64,000 nucleotides of DNA, from NCBI RefSeq assembly GCF_029962835.1, contig NC_080582.1, forward strand, positions 71,420,177 through 71,484,176. Reading direction: 5' to 3'. Positions 26,365-37,873 of the stretch are shown here, one piece after another (positions within the stretch are counted from its first letter, which is position 1; each line of letters starts with the position of its first letter). The notes beneath the pieces are model-generated. The model saw nothing but the letters and a program-made list of their open reading frames with translations, did not search any database and was not told where the DNA came from. A program made the translations under genes and the position numbers. Source of the stretch: Magnolia sinica. Its lineage: Eukaryota > Streptophyta > Magnoliopsida > Magnoliales > Magnoliaceae.

Positions 26365-27830
26365 TTTGTTTGAAGGTCAGAAATGAGGAAGCTAGAGTTA
26401 GAATCAGCACGAGCCAAGCAAAACCTGTATACAAAATAGACCAAGTCCTTTAGGAGCAGCCCAATACAGTTAAAAGTTAAGCAATTTAAAGAGGCATGCA
26501 AATGAGATGCATGTGGCTTATAAAGCTGTCAGCAGATCAAGATCGGGTTCGGGTCAGGTCCTATAATACCTGCACTTAACTGCGTCCAAGTCTTGCCGGG
26601 TCACTTGCAATAGCTGCAAATCAAGAATGTAGTTACTGCAAACGCATTTTTGTTATGCAAGAATCTGCAAATAACCTATTATTGAAGTGGGACTATGCAG
26701 TAGACCCTTTTTTTTTTTTTGTGATGATGGTCCACTAAGAAACATGTTTAAAGTGCCAAGATTGAATGATTCGTGACTAGAGCTGTACACGAGCCGAACT
26801 GAGTCGAGCTCGGCCCAGCTCGGCTCGGCTAGCAGGCTACCCCAACTCAAACTTGGCCCGGCTCAGTCCTCAAGCCTGACTGGCCAGCTCGGCTTGGCTC
26901 AGTCAGCAACTCGTGCCAGCTCGAGCTGAGCTTGAGCTCGATCTTTCGAGCCGAGTTCAAGTTTGAGCCAACGTGCTGAGTTCGAGTTTAGATTTTAGGG
27001 TTTTTAATATATATATATATATAAAAAGTGAACCCTGAGTCAAATCAATTTGAACCGAGTCAAGTTCGAGTCAAGTTCCGAGCCAAGTCAAGTCAAGCTT
27101 GGTCTAGCTTGGACTCGGCTGAAATTTTTTCAAGCTCAAAAAATCAGCTCGACTCGTCTCGACCCCAGTTTCGAGCCGAGTCAAGTCGGGCGAGCTGACT
27201 CGGTCCGTGTACAGCTCTATTTGTGACTGCGATAGAAAGCTAATTCTAGTGCATTTTCTAGTAATAGGAGGGTAAATTTTCTTCGAGTTAATTATGCAGA
27301 GGATTTCGACTGTCAGGAACATGGCTTCATGGTAACATGATCTGGACAATCCATCTGATTTGCCCCAACATGGATATATCACTTCATGGTCAGATGATTT
27401 CGACAATCCATCTGATCTGCCCCGACAGAGATAGCCGTCACTCCAAAAATACTTGTGGGACCAAACCTTTTTCTTTTGCCAAGCAATGGATGTGCCACTT
27501 GAAAGCAATTTGATTGGTCTGTTTGCATTTGCAATGTGCAAAATGAAGATTTCTGCTCTGTTTTGCCATAACAGAGCATTTGCCTGTTTACCCTCAGGCA
27601 ATGATGTGTATTCATTTCTCACTACCAGCTCCATCTCTTTCTACTGCAGTGCTTAGCAAGGTTAAAACAGCATTTCTATAAGAGCACTTTCTAAAATTCC
27701 TATGTGAGATAGGGAAAAAGAAAATCAAAATAAAGAGTGCAGACATCCAAATGCTACTTTGGGCAGAAGAAATGGCTACATATTGGACCATGCAAAAGCG
27801 AAATTAAAGATATCAAATATACTGCCAACC
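26365..27830. repeat. Segmental duplication, copy B
   Basis: Second copy of 17075-18060, starting just after the copia element. It carries an additional MITE (26778-27219). CAACATGGATAT and CATGGTCAGATGATTT near 27370 match copy A near 17560-17590. Confidence 0.75.
26778..27219. mobile_element. hAT-like MITE, TAGAGCTGTACACG family
   Basis: A 442-bp element with terminal inverted repeats TAGAGCTGTACACG / CGTGTACAGCTCTA. It is filled with GAGCCGAGCTCGG and GAGTCAAGTC-type repeats. Flanks TTCGTGAC (26770-26777) and TTTGTGAC (27220-27227) match at 7 of 8 positions. The paralogous empty site near 17440-17470 confirms it as an insertion. Related to 52406-53626. Confidence 0.85.
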
Positions 27831-27855
27831 TGATGAACGCTACTGAAATCACAAT

Positions 27856-28140
27856 CTAAAACTACAGAGGATGTAAGTCATCATTGTTCGATTCAACCAC
27901 CATAAAACACACCAGTGTATGAAGATATTGGGAGATAAAACTACAGATCTCATGCTAAATTCTCAAAACATCATCCAAATAACTCACACCATTATCCATG
28001 ACAGATTATGAAAACCATAAAAAGGAAATCAACTTCCAAGCCAGCAGTCTCTACATCAGCATGTTGTCTGGTTGTGTCACCTCACATGCGCCATAAGACT
28101 CTCTCCTACCAAAGCAAGAGTCTACAAATCAAAACAAGGA
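27856..28140. repeat. NLR-flank block, copy 1
   Basis: A block of about 280 bp beginning AACTACAGAGGATGTAAGTC and containing AACTCACACCATTATCCATG and CTCTACATCAGCATGTTGTC. Further copies lie at 53826-54113, 55290-55566, 57533-57830 and 58430-58690. Function unknown; it tracks duplication of sequence around the NLR genes. Confidence 0.75.
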
Positions 28141-28280
28141 TTAAACTTAGATAAATGACATACTGTGATTTGCTTTTTCAAATCTAAACAAGTGGTTGAA
28201 GCATATTTACAAGAAACTCATTGCATATAAATAAGTACCAAATTCAGTTGATGAAGCAAAATAGAAGAGAAAAATGAAAA

Positions 28281-28303
28281 AAATAAAATAAAATAAAATA
28301 AAA
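28281..28303. repeat. (AAAAT)n microsatellite
   Basis: About five AAATA units. The paralogous copy near 57960 lacks the expansion. Confidence 0.85.
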
Positions 28304-28379
28304 TTGATTCCATGAGTTATTAATGCAAAATAAATAGCTTTGAGTTGCATTCCATTAATGTGTCTTGTATTCTGTTTTG

Positions 28380-28440
28380 CCTGATCCATGGGTGCACCCT
28401 ATATCTAGACGTAATTGGCAGAGCCTGGGGAATTTCAGGT
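28380..28440 (-). other. Conserved 60-bp block, possible exon remnant (copy 1)
   Basis: Nearly identical blocks occur at 55780-55838 and 58043-58103 inside otherwise diverged flank copies. Read on the minus strand it gives LKFPRLCQLRLDIGCTHGS, which has the look of a leucine-rich-repeat segment. At 58043 it is followed by a consensus donor AG|GTAAGA. No acceptor is evident and copy 2 has an indel, so coding status is uncertain. Confidence 0.35.
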
Positions 28441-28599
28441 ATAGATATTAGGTAACTCAATTTGAGGAGGCATATGTAAAACCCATTTAGAGGTTGCTCT
28501 TTATTGTACTACAGAACTCGCCCAAATACACTATATTATTTGTAGAAAAAAAAGAGAGATTTTACTTAAAACTAAGAAATCATTTCATAAGCTATAAAA

Positions 28600-30729
28600 T
28601 TTGTATTAATAAAATCTCATAACCAGCTCCAACGCATGTGTGTGGACCGCTTGCTTATTGGTCCATTCTGTTTCATGGGTCAGGTCACATTCACAGTGGC
28701 TCCTCATGATGGATGGCTTGAACTTGCACACAAGTACCACATTGGATGTGTAGCAAGCAATGTTAGAGGGACTGGGATCTATATGCATGTAGAATCAACC
28801 AACCTCCTCCATCGTGACACATACCACGATTGATAGTTAGAATTGATCGCTTAGGCAATATGACATCGGGTGCATCATCATGAAAATTTGCAATCACCTA
28901 ACTGTTATAACTATTTGACAGAGTCATAGAGGATTTTTTTTATTTTTTTTTCTCCTTCTTCTCCTTTTTTTTGTAGTAACCATTTTGAAGGGTGGTTAAG
29001 AGAATAGGCAGGTTTAGATTTAAACATTTCTTTCCCGCCCACTTATCTGATGATGGGTCCCAATAGATGAAATGTTAGGACATTTGGACTACTAGGTCAT
29101 TAATATGCATAGAAGTTGACAAATTACGCGGTTGTCATTAAAACTAACATGCCTGAGAGAAACAAACCAGAACTTATAAGGACTTAAACAAATTTATAGA
29201 GTACGGAGTGAACTAGACAAGACATTAACAACATAACCATTCACAAAATGAAGCAAAATTACAACAGTTTGATAAACACTCAATAACATTTGGAATTCAA
29301 TAAGCCAATCAAGATATATAAATCTGGAAAAAAAAATTGTTAAACTTAGATTTGCAAATTATCTATTCCCAATCTATCTATCGAGTAAGAAAGTTTTTCT
29401 TCTTTGAGAAATGACATTATGAAGAGACCCAAAGAGAAGTTCTATTAAGTGCAATCAGCTTTGCATTGAGTCCATTTGTAGCCATCGATCATTTGCCTAA
29501 AATAGTCAATTCTGCTGATTTTTGGTCTATTGCCCATCTGTGTGATTGTCCAATAAATCAATAGTCTAGATCATTGAACACAAGTGTACAAGTGGGATAT
29601 AGGTATTATGGCGTGCACTCCACAGATTCCATGAAGCATGCATCATAGTAGCATTTCTCTTCTTCTTATTATAAGGAAAAGTGGATTTCCTACGTAATAA
29701 GAAAGCTAAGTCACATGGGAAATGAAGAATTCATTTTAGCCAAAGAAAATTGGTTTCCTCATGCATCCTACTGTTTTCTGATCCCACCTGTACATATAAG
29801 CATATCATGTGCATCCACTAATTGAGTGGCCCACTTTGCATGGGACAAATTGATGGCTGGATAAGCATGTTTTAGCCATTCATTTGTTTTGTACAATGTG
29901 GCCCACTTGATAGATCAACTGTTAAACCTGACTGATTACTGAACCATGCTGTTGACAGAGCAGGATCTACATGATGAACAGCTTGGTTCTTGCACATCTT
30001 TTCTATCTACAGACATGTGATGGCAGGTAAAGCAGTTGGATTGTGATGCTTAAGATTTTCAAATCTCAATACATCCTTGAGCATTCCAAAAAAGGATATT
30101 GTGTTTTAAGAGCGTCGGGGTTCAATTGGTTGGCTCATGCTGATGCTATTATAGATGAATTGCAGTCCATGTGGCTGCATGCTAAGATGAGCAGAACCAT
30201 AGCTCTAGTGGACACAGTCCAAAAATAGATGGAAGCCAAAATGGTTAGACTGGTGCCACTTATCCAATTGGACATGAATGGAATGGTTGAGTAGATGGGT
30301 GATTTAGGTCATCCAATCATACATTCATGTGGGCATTCATTGATAGTCAAAGTAATGTCCTCACATCCACCAACAATTAACATACAAGGAGACAATATTG
30401 CCTAGAGCCAAAAGCCAACTGGCCAAGGGATTGTGCAGTAGAATTTTGGATTGGGAGTTAGGTGATACAAGGGGTGCAACTCGGGCGGGTCAACCCGACC
30501 CAACCTGTAACTTTCCCAACCCAAAGTCCTCTATACACAACCCGACCCAAATACATGTGATTATAACACACCTATGCAAACTGAAAAAATTATCAATTGA
30601 TATAACTAAAAGTTAGAATGTGTGTGATTGAAATAAACCAAAGAAGAAAGAAAGCTCACCCACCTTTGTAGAGATGCCGAATTTGTCTTTCCATGCATTT
30701 TTGTTGGTGGAAGAAACAAGCAACCAAAC
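28600..30729. repeat. NLR1 downstream flank, duplicated near NLR2
   Basis: Lies 3' of NLR1 and is collinear with about 58308-62030, the region 3' of NLR2. Shared landmarks: GGGTCAGGTCACATTCACAG, AACTATTTGACAGA, GAGAAATGACA, CTCTAGTGGACACAGTCC, AGAGCCAAAAGCCAACTGGC. Receptor and flank were therefore duplicated together. The two copies later received different insertions (see 59228-59702 and 61678-61842). No independent gene seen. Confidence 0.8.
30471..30560. repeat. GGGGTGCAAC / GGGTTGGGTTG-type repeat fragment
   Basis: GGGGTGCAACTCGGGCGGGT followed by CCCGACCCAACC steps, resembling the start of a common plant MITE type. The paralogous copy at about 61437-61650 is longer, so this one is truncated. 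Confidence 0.5.
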
Positions 30730-33465
30730 TCAGCTGGCTTTTATTTCGATGGAGGGTATATGCTGAATCTTATGCCAATCCTCTCCGCCGTTTTCCCTCA
30801 TTCCAACTTCGAATTCAGTGGGCATGTTCCACACCTCAATTTTCTTGAGGGTAGTCACGCGTTGCAATCCTTCCGGAAGCATCTTTAAATGAGAGCATTC
30901 ACGAATCACCAAATGTAAAAGCCTCGGCATCGCTCCTTCCTCCACTCTCCACTCCTCTAAATTGGATAAGGCTGAAACATGCAAGGATTCAAGTTGAGGA
31001 AACCCTTGCGTAGAGCAGACCATTTTCGTTCCCATGTATGAAAAATACAATCTGAGAATCCGAAGGTTCGGTAGTTTCCCCAACGTCGCCATTGGGTCTT
31101 CCATTAACTTGGAGTATTCCAAGGTAAGCTTGGTGAGGTGAGGTGAGAATTCGTTTGACTCAGGTAGCTTCTCTAACGTTCCCCTCAAAAACATCTTCTT
31201 CAGATGCAGGTGATGTGAAAAAGGCAAAAACACTGGAATAGTACCCAACCATCGCAACCTCAAATACTGGAGGCGGTCCAATTTGGGAAGAGAGATGGAC
31301 AATCCCTTTCCATGCCTACTCCAGAAGATCCCCCATATTTCTAATTCCTTGAGATTAGTTAGCTTCCCCAAGCAACCCTCTATCCAATCGCCAGCCTTCA
31401 CATGTTTAAGAGTCTGGAGATTAACTAAACAATCAAGCCCAAGTGATGGACGCCCCACTATTTTAGACCACACACCTTTACTTATTAAGCTTCCAAGGGG
31501 CACATCCACATGCCTTAATTGTTTCATCTTCCAAATACAACTGGGTATGCAGACTTGGTATGAACCTTCTTCTACATGTAGCGTTTCTAAATCGCGAAGA
31601 TTGCTTATGGATGATGGAAGGCTTATTTTGTATCTATCCACCTTGAGGCCAAGGTATCTCAAGTGGATTAGCCTACCTATTTCGTTTGGAAGCTTTGGCA
31701 TCGATATATTAGATATATCTAAATATAAAACCCTGAGCAAATTGAATCCTCTGTAAAGAAACTTCTCTTGCTTTTTCCCAGGCCATCCACTGTCTAAAGA
31801 GACGCACAACACAGAACGAAGGTGCGGGTTGGCACGATTTAAAGAAGTATACTTACTAGTGGCATGATGAATAACAAGCCTGCGGGCTTTTGATGGAAAG
31901 AGAGCATTTGTATCTCCATGATGAACATCAAGGAATTTATCTTCCTTGGCTTTTGAAATCAAGAGTTCTCGTAGGAGATCATGGATGCGGCAGCTTTTAA
32001 CTCTGCCACTGGAATGTCTTTTCGCCACTTGAATCAGACTTCTATGGATCAGCTCCACCAGACAATCTTCTGCAGCTTCCTCAACTGTTTCGTCCCCTGT
32101 TTGCTCTACAAATCCTTCTGCGACCCACATCTGAATCAATTTCTTGGCACATATCTCTTGGTCCTCTGGAAAAACACCAAAGTAGAGAAAGTATGGTTTC
32201 AGACCAAAGGGTAGATCTTCATAGCTTAAAGCTAATATTCTTGTGATTCGAGATTCATCATCAATGAATTGCAAGCTAATTCTCCTGAGTACTTTCTCCC
32301 ACTCATTTGGATCCGGTTCTTTCCTTGATAGTAGTCCCCCCATGACAACAATAGCAAGAGGCAGACCACAGCATTTTGCCACAATCTTTTTTCCTAGCTT
32401 CTCTAAATTTTGCTGGTAATGAATACCCTGTTCTAAGAATGCATTCTTACAAAATAATGTCCATCCCTCTTCATCTCCTAAATGCCGCAGCTCGTGAGGA
32501 GAGCACCGGGAATCTGCATATGAAGCTACATCTCTATTGCGGGTGGTGAGTAGGACTCGACTTCCGTTGTTCGTATTTGGAAAAGCAGCCACTAAAGAGT
32601 CTCATGCTTCAGTCTTCCATATATCATCTAACACTATAAGATATCTCCTCTCCTTCAAATGATTGAAAAGCTTCTCCCTCAATTGAACAGCATTCATTTT
32701 CTCCACCATCTCAAGCTCTTCTTTAGTAAGAGTCATGATGCATTTTATAAGGCTTTGCAAAAGATCTCTCACAACATATTCCTGAGATACAAAAACCCAA
32801 GCACAACAATCAAAATGTTTCTTAACAGCATTGCTGTTATAAACTTTGATGGCAAGAGTAGTCTTGCCAAGACCGCCCATTCCAACTACAGAAATCACAC
32901 AACGTCGTGAATTTCCCTCGACCAACCGTCCCACCAATGTCTTTATGTCTTCTTCAAAACCGACCACTTCCGTCTCTCCAAATACAGGAGAAGTTCGCCT
33001 TTGCTCATGCAGACTTTCACCTCCGGAACTGCTACGTTCTTCGACTTTGCTAACATCTATAATTCCATATGTCAGCCTACTCGCAGCGGTCTCCTGGATT
33101 TTATTCTTTATCCGTTCGATCTCATTGCCCACCTCATGTCGAGCCGATAATTCAACATTGATGAACCTGCACCTCTTGAAGAAACCAACGAATCCACTTT
33201 TCCTTTGCCGTTCTATTTTGAGGATGAAGGTGTCGATAACGTCTTCCGCATCATAAGCAACATCTCTCACTTCCGCCACCCAATTCTTCACTCTCTCATC
33301 ACCGCTTTGTTTTGTATCCGCATCTTTCAAGAAGCACTGCATCCGCTTCAATTCCCTCTCGACCCACTCAACCTGATCACGCACTTCATAGAGATAAACT
33401 GCCTCTTGAACTAGGAAATCGCTAAGTTTTCCTAACACCAAGGAAACAGCAGCCACAACAGCCAT
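30730..33465 (-). pseudogene. NLR1: CC-NBS-LRR immune receptor with one in-frame stop
   Basis: An intracellular pathogen-sensing receptor of the CC-NB-ARC-LRR class (RPP13/RPP8-like by motif style). The chosen start is the Met at 33465. An upstream Met at 33516 would only add an Arg-Glu run encoded by a CT microsatellite. The frame covers 911 codons, a normal length, apparently intronless. N-terminal Rx-type coiled coil with EDVID at residues 74-78. NB-ARC motifs: P-loop GMGGLGKTT 195-203, kinase-2 LIVLDDIW 276-283, RNBS-B SRVLLTTRN about 302-310, GLPL 367-370, YFLYFGVFPED about 425-435, and an MHD variant reading IHD about 494-496. LRRs follow to the C-terminus (LLRVLYLDIS, LIHLRYLGLK and others). 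Codon 288 is TGA (32602-32604) where NLR2 has TGG (KTEAWDSL), so only the CC and the front half of the NB domain would be made. Everything else is open, so the stop looks recent, or may be a sequencing error. Confidence 0.9.
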
Positions 33466-33475
33466 CTTCTTTATC

Positions 33476-33497
33476 CTCTCTCTCTCTCTCTCTCTTA
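33476..33497. repeat. (CT)n microsatellite in the NLR1 5' leader
   Basis: A CT run on the plus strand (GA on the coding strand) about 11 bp upstream of the NLR1 start codon. GA/CT runs are frequent in plant 5' leaders. It explains the Arg-Glu extension if the upstream ATG is used. Confidence 0.85.
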
Positions 33498-33682
33498 TTC
33501 TCACAAGAAATTTCAATCACTTATTCAAAACTCACGGATGCAGAATGATAAGTTTCCAAAGGAATATACAGTATTGCATTGGGCTATTGGGCTATTTCAT
33601 TTTTGAGTCCGGATCCTCTGTTATCAGGTCAACAGAGAATTCCTGATACCCTAATTCTCATTGGTCCACGTCACCACTCACT

Positions 33683-34705
33683 TGCTTTTTCCTTCAAGCG
33701 GATCGGTGGTGCTCGAAGACGAGCGCTGACACTCCTCTGAACTCCGAGTTGTATGAACGGTTCAAAAGATATCAAAGTTACATGGGCCCCACAGTTACAT
33801 ATTTATTATATCCACAACGTTCATCCATATTTCGAGATCATTTGGGAGCATTATCAAAAAAAAAGAAATCATATCCAAAGATCAACTAGACCACACCACA
33901 AAGACCAACGGGAAAATTGATTTTCACCGTTAAAAATTTTGTAGGGCCCACCGTAACATTTATTTTCCATCCAATCTATTCATAAGGTCACAAAGACCTG
34001 GATGAAGAGGAAAAACAAATTTCATAATAATCCAAAACTTTTATTACCCCTAAAAGGGTTTCAATGGTAGACGTTCAATCCTCCACAGCCTTTTACAGTG
34101 TGGTCCACTTGATAGCTAGATCTATCTTATTTTTCGCCTCAAGCCTTGATACAAGTTCATCGAATATATGGACGGTTTGGATATAACACATACCAGGATT
34201 ACAATAGTAAAAAACTAAAATAATAATAAATAAATAGGCCAGGAACTTATGGCTACAGTGTTTTATATAGCTACGGATTATAACCGTAGCCATAGTCGTA
34301 GCCCCTGCCATTTCAATGTCCTTTTATATGTATTGAAGGTCTTTCGATATGTATCGAAGGTCTTTCAATTAATCGAAAAAGGTCCAGAACTGTCCAGCGA
34401 GTTTGCCTAAAAAATCCTGCAATTTTCGATACATATCGAAGAGTATTCGAATGTATCGAAGGTGATATAACCAATAGCTACGGATTATAACCGTAGCCAT
34501 AACTGTAATCTGTGCCAGTTTATGAAATTTATTTTTATTTTTTATTTTTTATTTTTTTACATGGGTAAATTTATTCTACATACAATTTTCTCTAATACAT
34601 ATTTATATAAATATGTATATATAAGCATATAAAATTTTTTCTCTCTCTTTTTTTCATTTATTTCTTTATTCATTTAACAAGAATATCTTCTAAACCAAAA
34701 TTAGT
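33683..34705 (+). repeat. FB2 left inverted arm
   Basis: The outer half is MITE-like (GTAGGGCCCACCGTAACATT). The inner half has two copies of the near-palindrome AGCTACGGATTATAACCGTA (near 34267 and 34481) and TTCGATACATATCGAAG steps. It ends about 220 bp upstream of the NLR1 start codon. Confidence 0.8.
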
Positions 34706-34811
34706 TACTTGACAAACCCTATATGATTTCGGGGTAGGAGAAGCTACTTTAGCCAACCAACCTGGTTATGTTTCAAGATTCCATCAGATCTATGGTTGAA
34801 AATCCATTTTA
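34706..34811 (+). mobile_element. Gypsy LTR fragment inside FB2
   Basis: GGGGTAGGAGAAGCTACTTT, AGCCAACCAACCTGGTT and CCATCAGATCTATGGTTG match a 100-bp segment of the solo LTRs (about 15835-15925 in the plus copy). It is absent from the equivalent place on the right arm, so it breaks the symmetry. Old fragment. Confidence 0.6.
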
Positions 34812-36540
34812 TTCACTTCGCGGTCAATTTCAATCAGTTCGCAGTCAATTTCATTCATTTCATTTACTTCGTGATCAATTCCATACATTTCACGATCAAT
34901 CCCAGCGATTCCGTTTTGATTCACGGTCATTTCCATGCATTTCACGGTCAATTCCCTTCACTTCACGGTCATTTCCATGCATTTCACAGTTAATCGCTTC
35001 ACTTCACGGTCATTTCCATGCATACCATGGTCATTCCCGCCTATTCCGTGTTGATTCACGGTCATTTCGGCGCATTTCATGGTCATGCCCCTTCACTTCA
35101 CGGTCATTTCCGCGCATTTCATGGTCCAATCGCCTCACTTCACGGTCATTTCCATGCATATCACGGTCATTCCCGCCTATTCCATGTTGATTCACGGTCA
35201 TTTCGGCGCATTTCACGGTCATGCCCCTTCACTTCATGGTCATTTCCGCGCATTTCACGGTCCAATTGCTTCACTTCACGGTCATTTCCATGCATATCAT
35301 GATCATTCCCCCTATTCTGTGTTGATTCACGATCATTTGGCGCATTTCATGGTCATGTCCCTTTACTTCATGGTCATTTTCGGGCATTTCGCAGCACAAT
35401 CACCTCACTTCACGGTCATTTCCATGCATATCACGGTCATTCCCGCCTATTCCGTGTTGATTCACGGTCATTTCAGCGCATTTCACGGTCATGCCCCTTC
35501 ACTTCACGGTCATTTCCATGCATTTCACGGTCCAATCGCTTCACTTCACGGTCATTTCCATGCATATCACGGTCATTCCCGCCTATTCCGTGTTGATTCA
35601 CGGTCCTTTCGGCGCATTTCACGGTCATGCCCCTTCACTTCATGGTCATTTTCGCGCATTTCGCGGTACAATCGCCTCACTTCACGGTCATTTCCATGCA
35701 TATCACGGTCATTCTCACCTATTCTGCGTTGATTCACAGTCATTTTGGGGCATTTCACGGTCATGCCCCTTCACTTCACGGTCATTTCCGCGCATTTCAC
35801 GTCCAATCGCTTCACTTCATGGTCATTTCCATGCATTTCACGGTCATGCCCCTTTACTTCAGGGTCATTTCGGCGCATTTCACGGTCCAATCGCGTTCAC
35901 TTCACGGTCATTTCCACGCATTTTGCGGTCTAATCGCTTCACTTTAGGATCATTTCTATGCATATCACGGTCATTCTCGCATATTCCATGTTGATTCACG
36001 GTCCTTTCGGCGCATTTCACAGTCATGCCCCTTCACTTCATGGTCATTTCCACGCATTTCGCGATCCAATCGCTTCGCCTCACGTCATTTCCATGCATAT
36101 CACAGTCATTCCTGCATATTCCGTGTTGATTCACAGTCATTTCGGCGCATTTCACGGTCCAATCGCCTTCACTTCACGGTCATTTCCGCGCATTTCGCGG
36201 TCCAATCGCTTCACTTTACGGTCATTTCCATGCATATCACGGTCATTCCCGCATATTCCGTGTTGATTCACGGTCCTTTCGGCGCATTTCACGGTCATGC
36301 CCCTTCACTTCATGGTCATTTTCGCGCATTTCGCGGTCTAATCGCTTCACTTTATGGTCATTTTCATGCATATCACGGTCATTCCCACATATTCCGTGTT
36401 GATTCACGGTCCTTTCGGCGCATTTCACGATCATGCCCCTTCACTTCACGGTCATTTCGGCGCATTTCACGGTCCAATCGCCTTCACTTCACGGTCATTT
36501 CCATGCATTTCACGGTCATGCCCCTTCACTTCACGGAATT
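34812..36540 (+). repeat. FB2 minisatellite array, forward
   Basis: Basic unit about 21-22 bp (CACGGTCATTTCCATGCA). From about 35040 the units form a higher-order repeat of about 136 bp marked by TATTCCGTGTTGATTCACGG. The forward unit contains no stop codon in any of its three frames, which yields overlapping His/Phe/Ser-rich open frames that I reject as genes. Confidence 0.9.
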
Positions 36541-36589
36541 CTAGTCTCAGTTAAGCATTTCCTTTCCCAAAAACCATGTTTTGTTCAGT

Positions 36590-37332
36590 CATCTTGATAT
36601 GTCGACAGTTGCCGCGTTTCAATATATCGAATATCAGGCGATATATCAAAATTAGTCCAAAACTGTCCAGAGACAAAATGATGTTTTAAAACAATTTTTC
36701 GATTATATCGATATAGTTTCGATCAATCGACTGAGGAAATTTCGATATCAATCGAAAGACACTCGATTATAAAAACAGATTTCACTGAATTTTTGTAAGG
36801 AAAAAATAAAAGTACGCTTCGATGTTATTGAAGTCTAATTGATGACATCGAGCTTAAGTTGTCGATAACGTCGAACTCTAGTCGATGATATTTAACTAAG
36901 TTATTGTTACAATGGTTCGATACATCGCCCATCAATCGATATCATGTGTAAATATATCGAGTATATTTCGATTTATCGAAAATGGTCAAAATATGTCCAG
37001 AGAAAAAATGCGTTTCTAAAAGGAATTATCGATAATATCGATAAGAGTTCGATATATCGAACTGACGATATATCGACTAAATTACGATATATCGAAAATG
37101 TTCCTCAATTGTCCAGAGACACACTGCTCTTCTGAAACGAATTATCGATAATATCGACACTCCGTCGATTTATCGAATCTTCGATATATCGATTAAACTT
37201 CGATTTGCACGTCCATATATATCGAATGGTTTACGATATATCGAATAACACCAAAAACTGTCCAGAGATGAATGCTCATTGAAAGTGATTTTTCGATATT
37301 ATCGATTAATATTCGATATATCGAAGAACTTG

Positions 37333-37335
<3 letters not shown>
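36590..37335. repeat. TCGATATATCGA-rich tandem repeat, copy 1
   Basis: Degenerate units of about 115-150 bp, each with a TGTCCAGAGA motif (near 36667, 36994, 37109 and 37258) followed by ATTATCGATAATATCGAT and several palindromic TCGATATATCGA motifs. Direct-orientation partner at 40000-40625. Shorter pieces of the same type occur in both FB2 arms. Confidence 0.8.

Positions 37336-37405
<70 letters not shown>
37336..37405. repeat. (TA)n microsatellite
   Basis: About 70 bp of uninterrupted TA, seeded from a GATATATCGA motif of the neighbouring repeat. Confidence 0.95.
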
Positions 37406-37407
<2 letters not shown>

Positions 37408-37873
37408 AAGTAGACTCGATTATAAAAGATTTGAAAAGCCATAAAACCTTTGCCTGACCGTTGCCCTGTTTCGATATATCGAGATACCACCCACATGTCT
37501 GCACAATTTCGCATTCTTCACGTAATTTTTACACAAACGTCTATCCCAAGAGCACCAACAGGTCTGATCTTACCCCATTCATGTTGGGGACTCTCTATGC
37601 CGTCAGCCAAAAAGTGGAACTGTGTCTGCCTAGTGGTTTCACTCTAGTTTCGGCACCACCCGAGGTGGTTTGTCAATGAATATGGGAATGACTTTTCTCT
37701 GTAACAGTTTTATAGTCTTTATTTGTCGTTCATTTATGCAGCGATCTATAATTTTCACCATACTCTTGAATTCTAGATGACAATTCCATCGGTTCTTTCT
37801 GTAGACGTCTTGACTACGATGAATCCTGACCCCTGGTCCAGTTATAGACTTTTTACTACCAACCAAAATCTCA
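37406..37873. other. FB2 centre, single-copy-looking DNA before the captured fragment
   Basis: Lower AT content than the repeats around it, no tandem structure. It may be flank (intron or leader) carried along with the captured gene fragment. No frame continues from the fragment into it: a TGA lies about 19 codons upstream. Confidence 0.4.

Noticed and set aside
30043-30228. A 61-codon open frame in the NLR1 flank
   Set aside because: The paralogous flank near 60820-61110 does not keep the frame and carries an insertion.
33466-33516. Upstream Met of NLR1 giving an RERERER N-terminus
   Set aside because: The extension is encoded by a CT microsatellite and precedes the typical NLR start MAVVAAVS; the Met at 33465 is more likely.
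34768-36554. Tandem HGHFHAFHG-like proteins
   Set aside because: By-product of the 21-22 bp unit being open in all three frames; equally long frames overlap each other.
37193-37514. Frames with long Ile-Tyr runs
   Set aside because: Translation of the (TA)n microsatellite.
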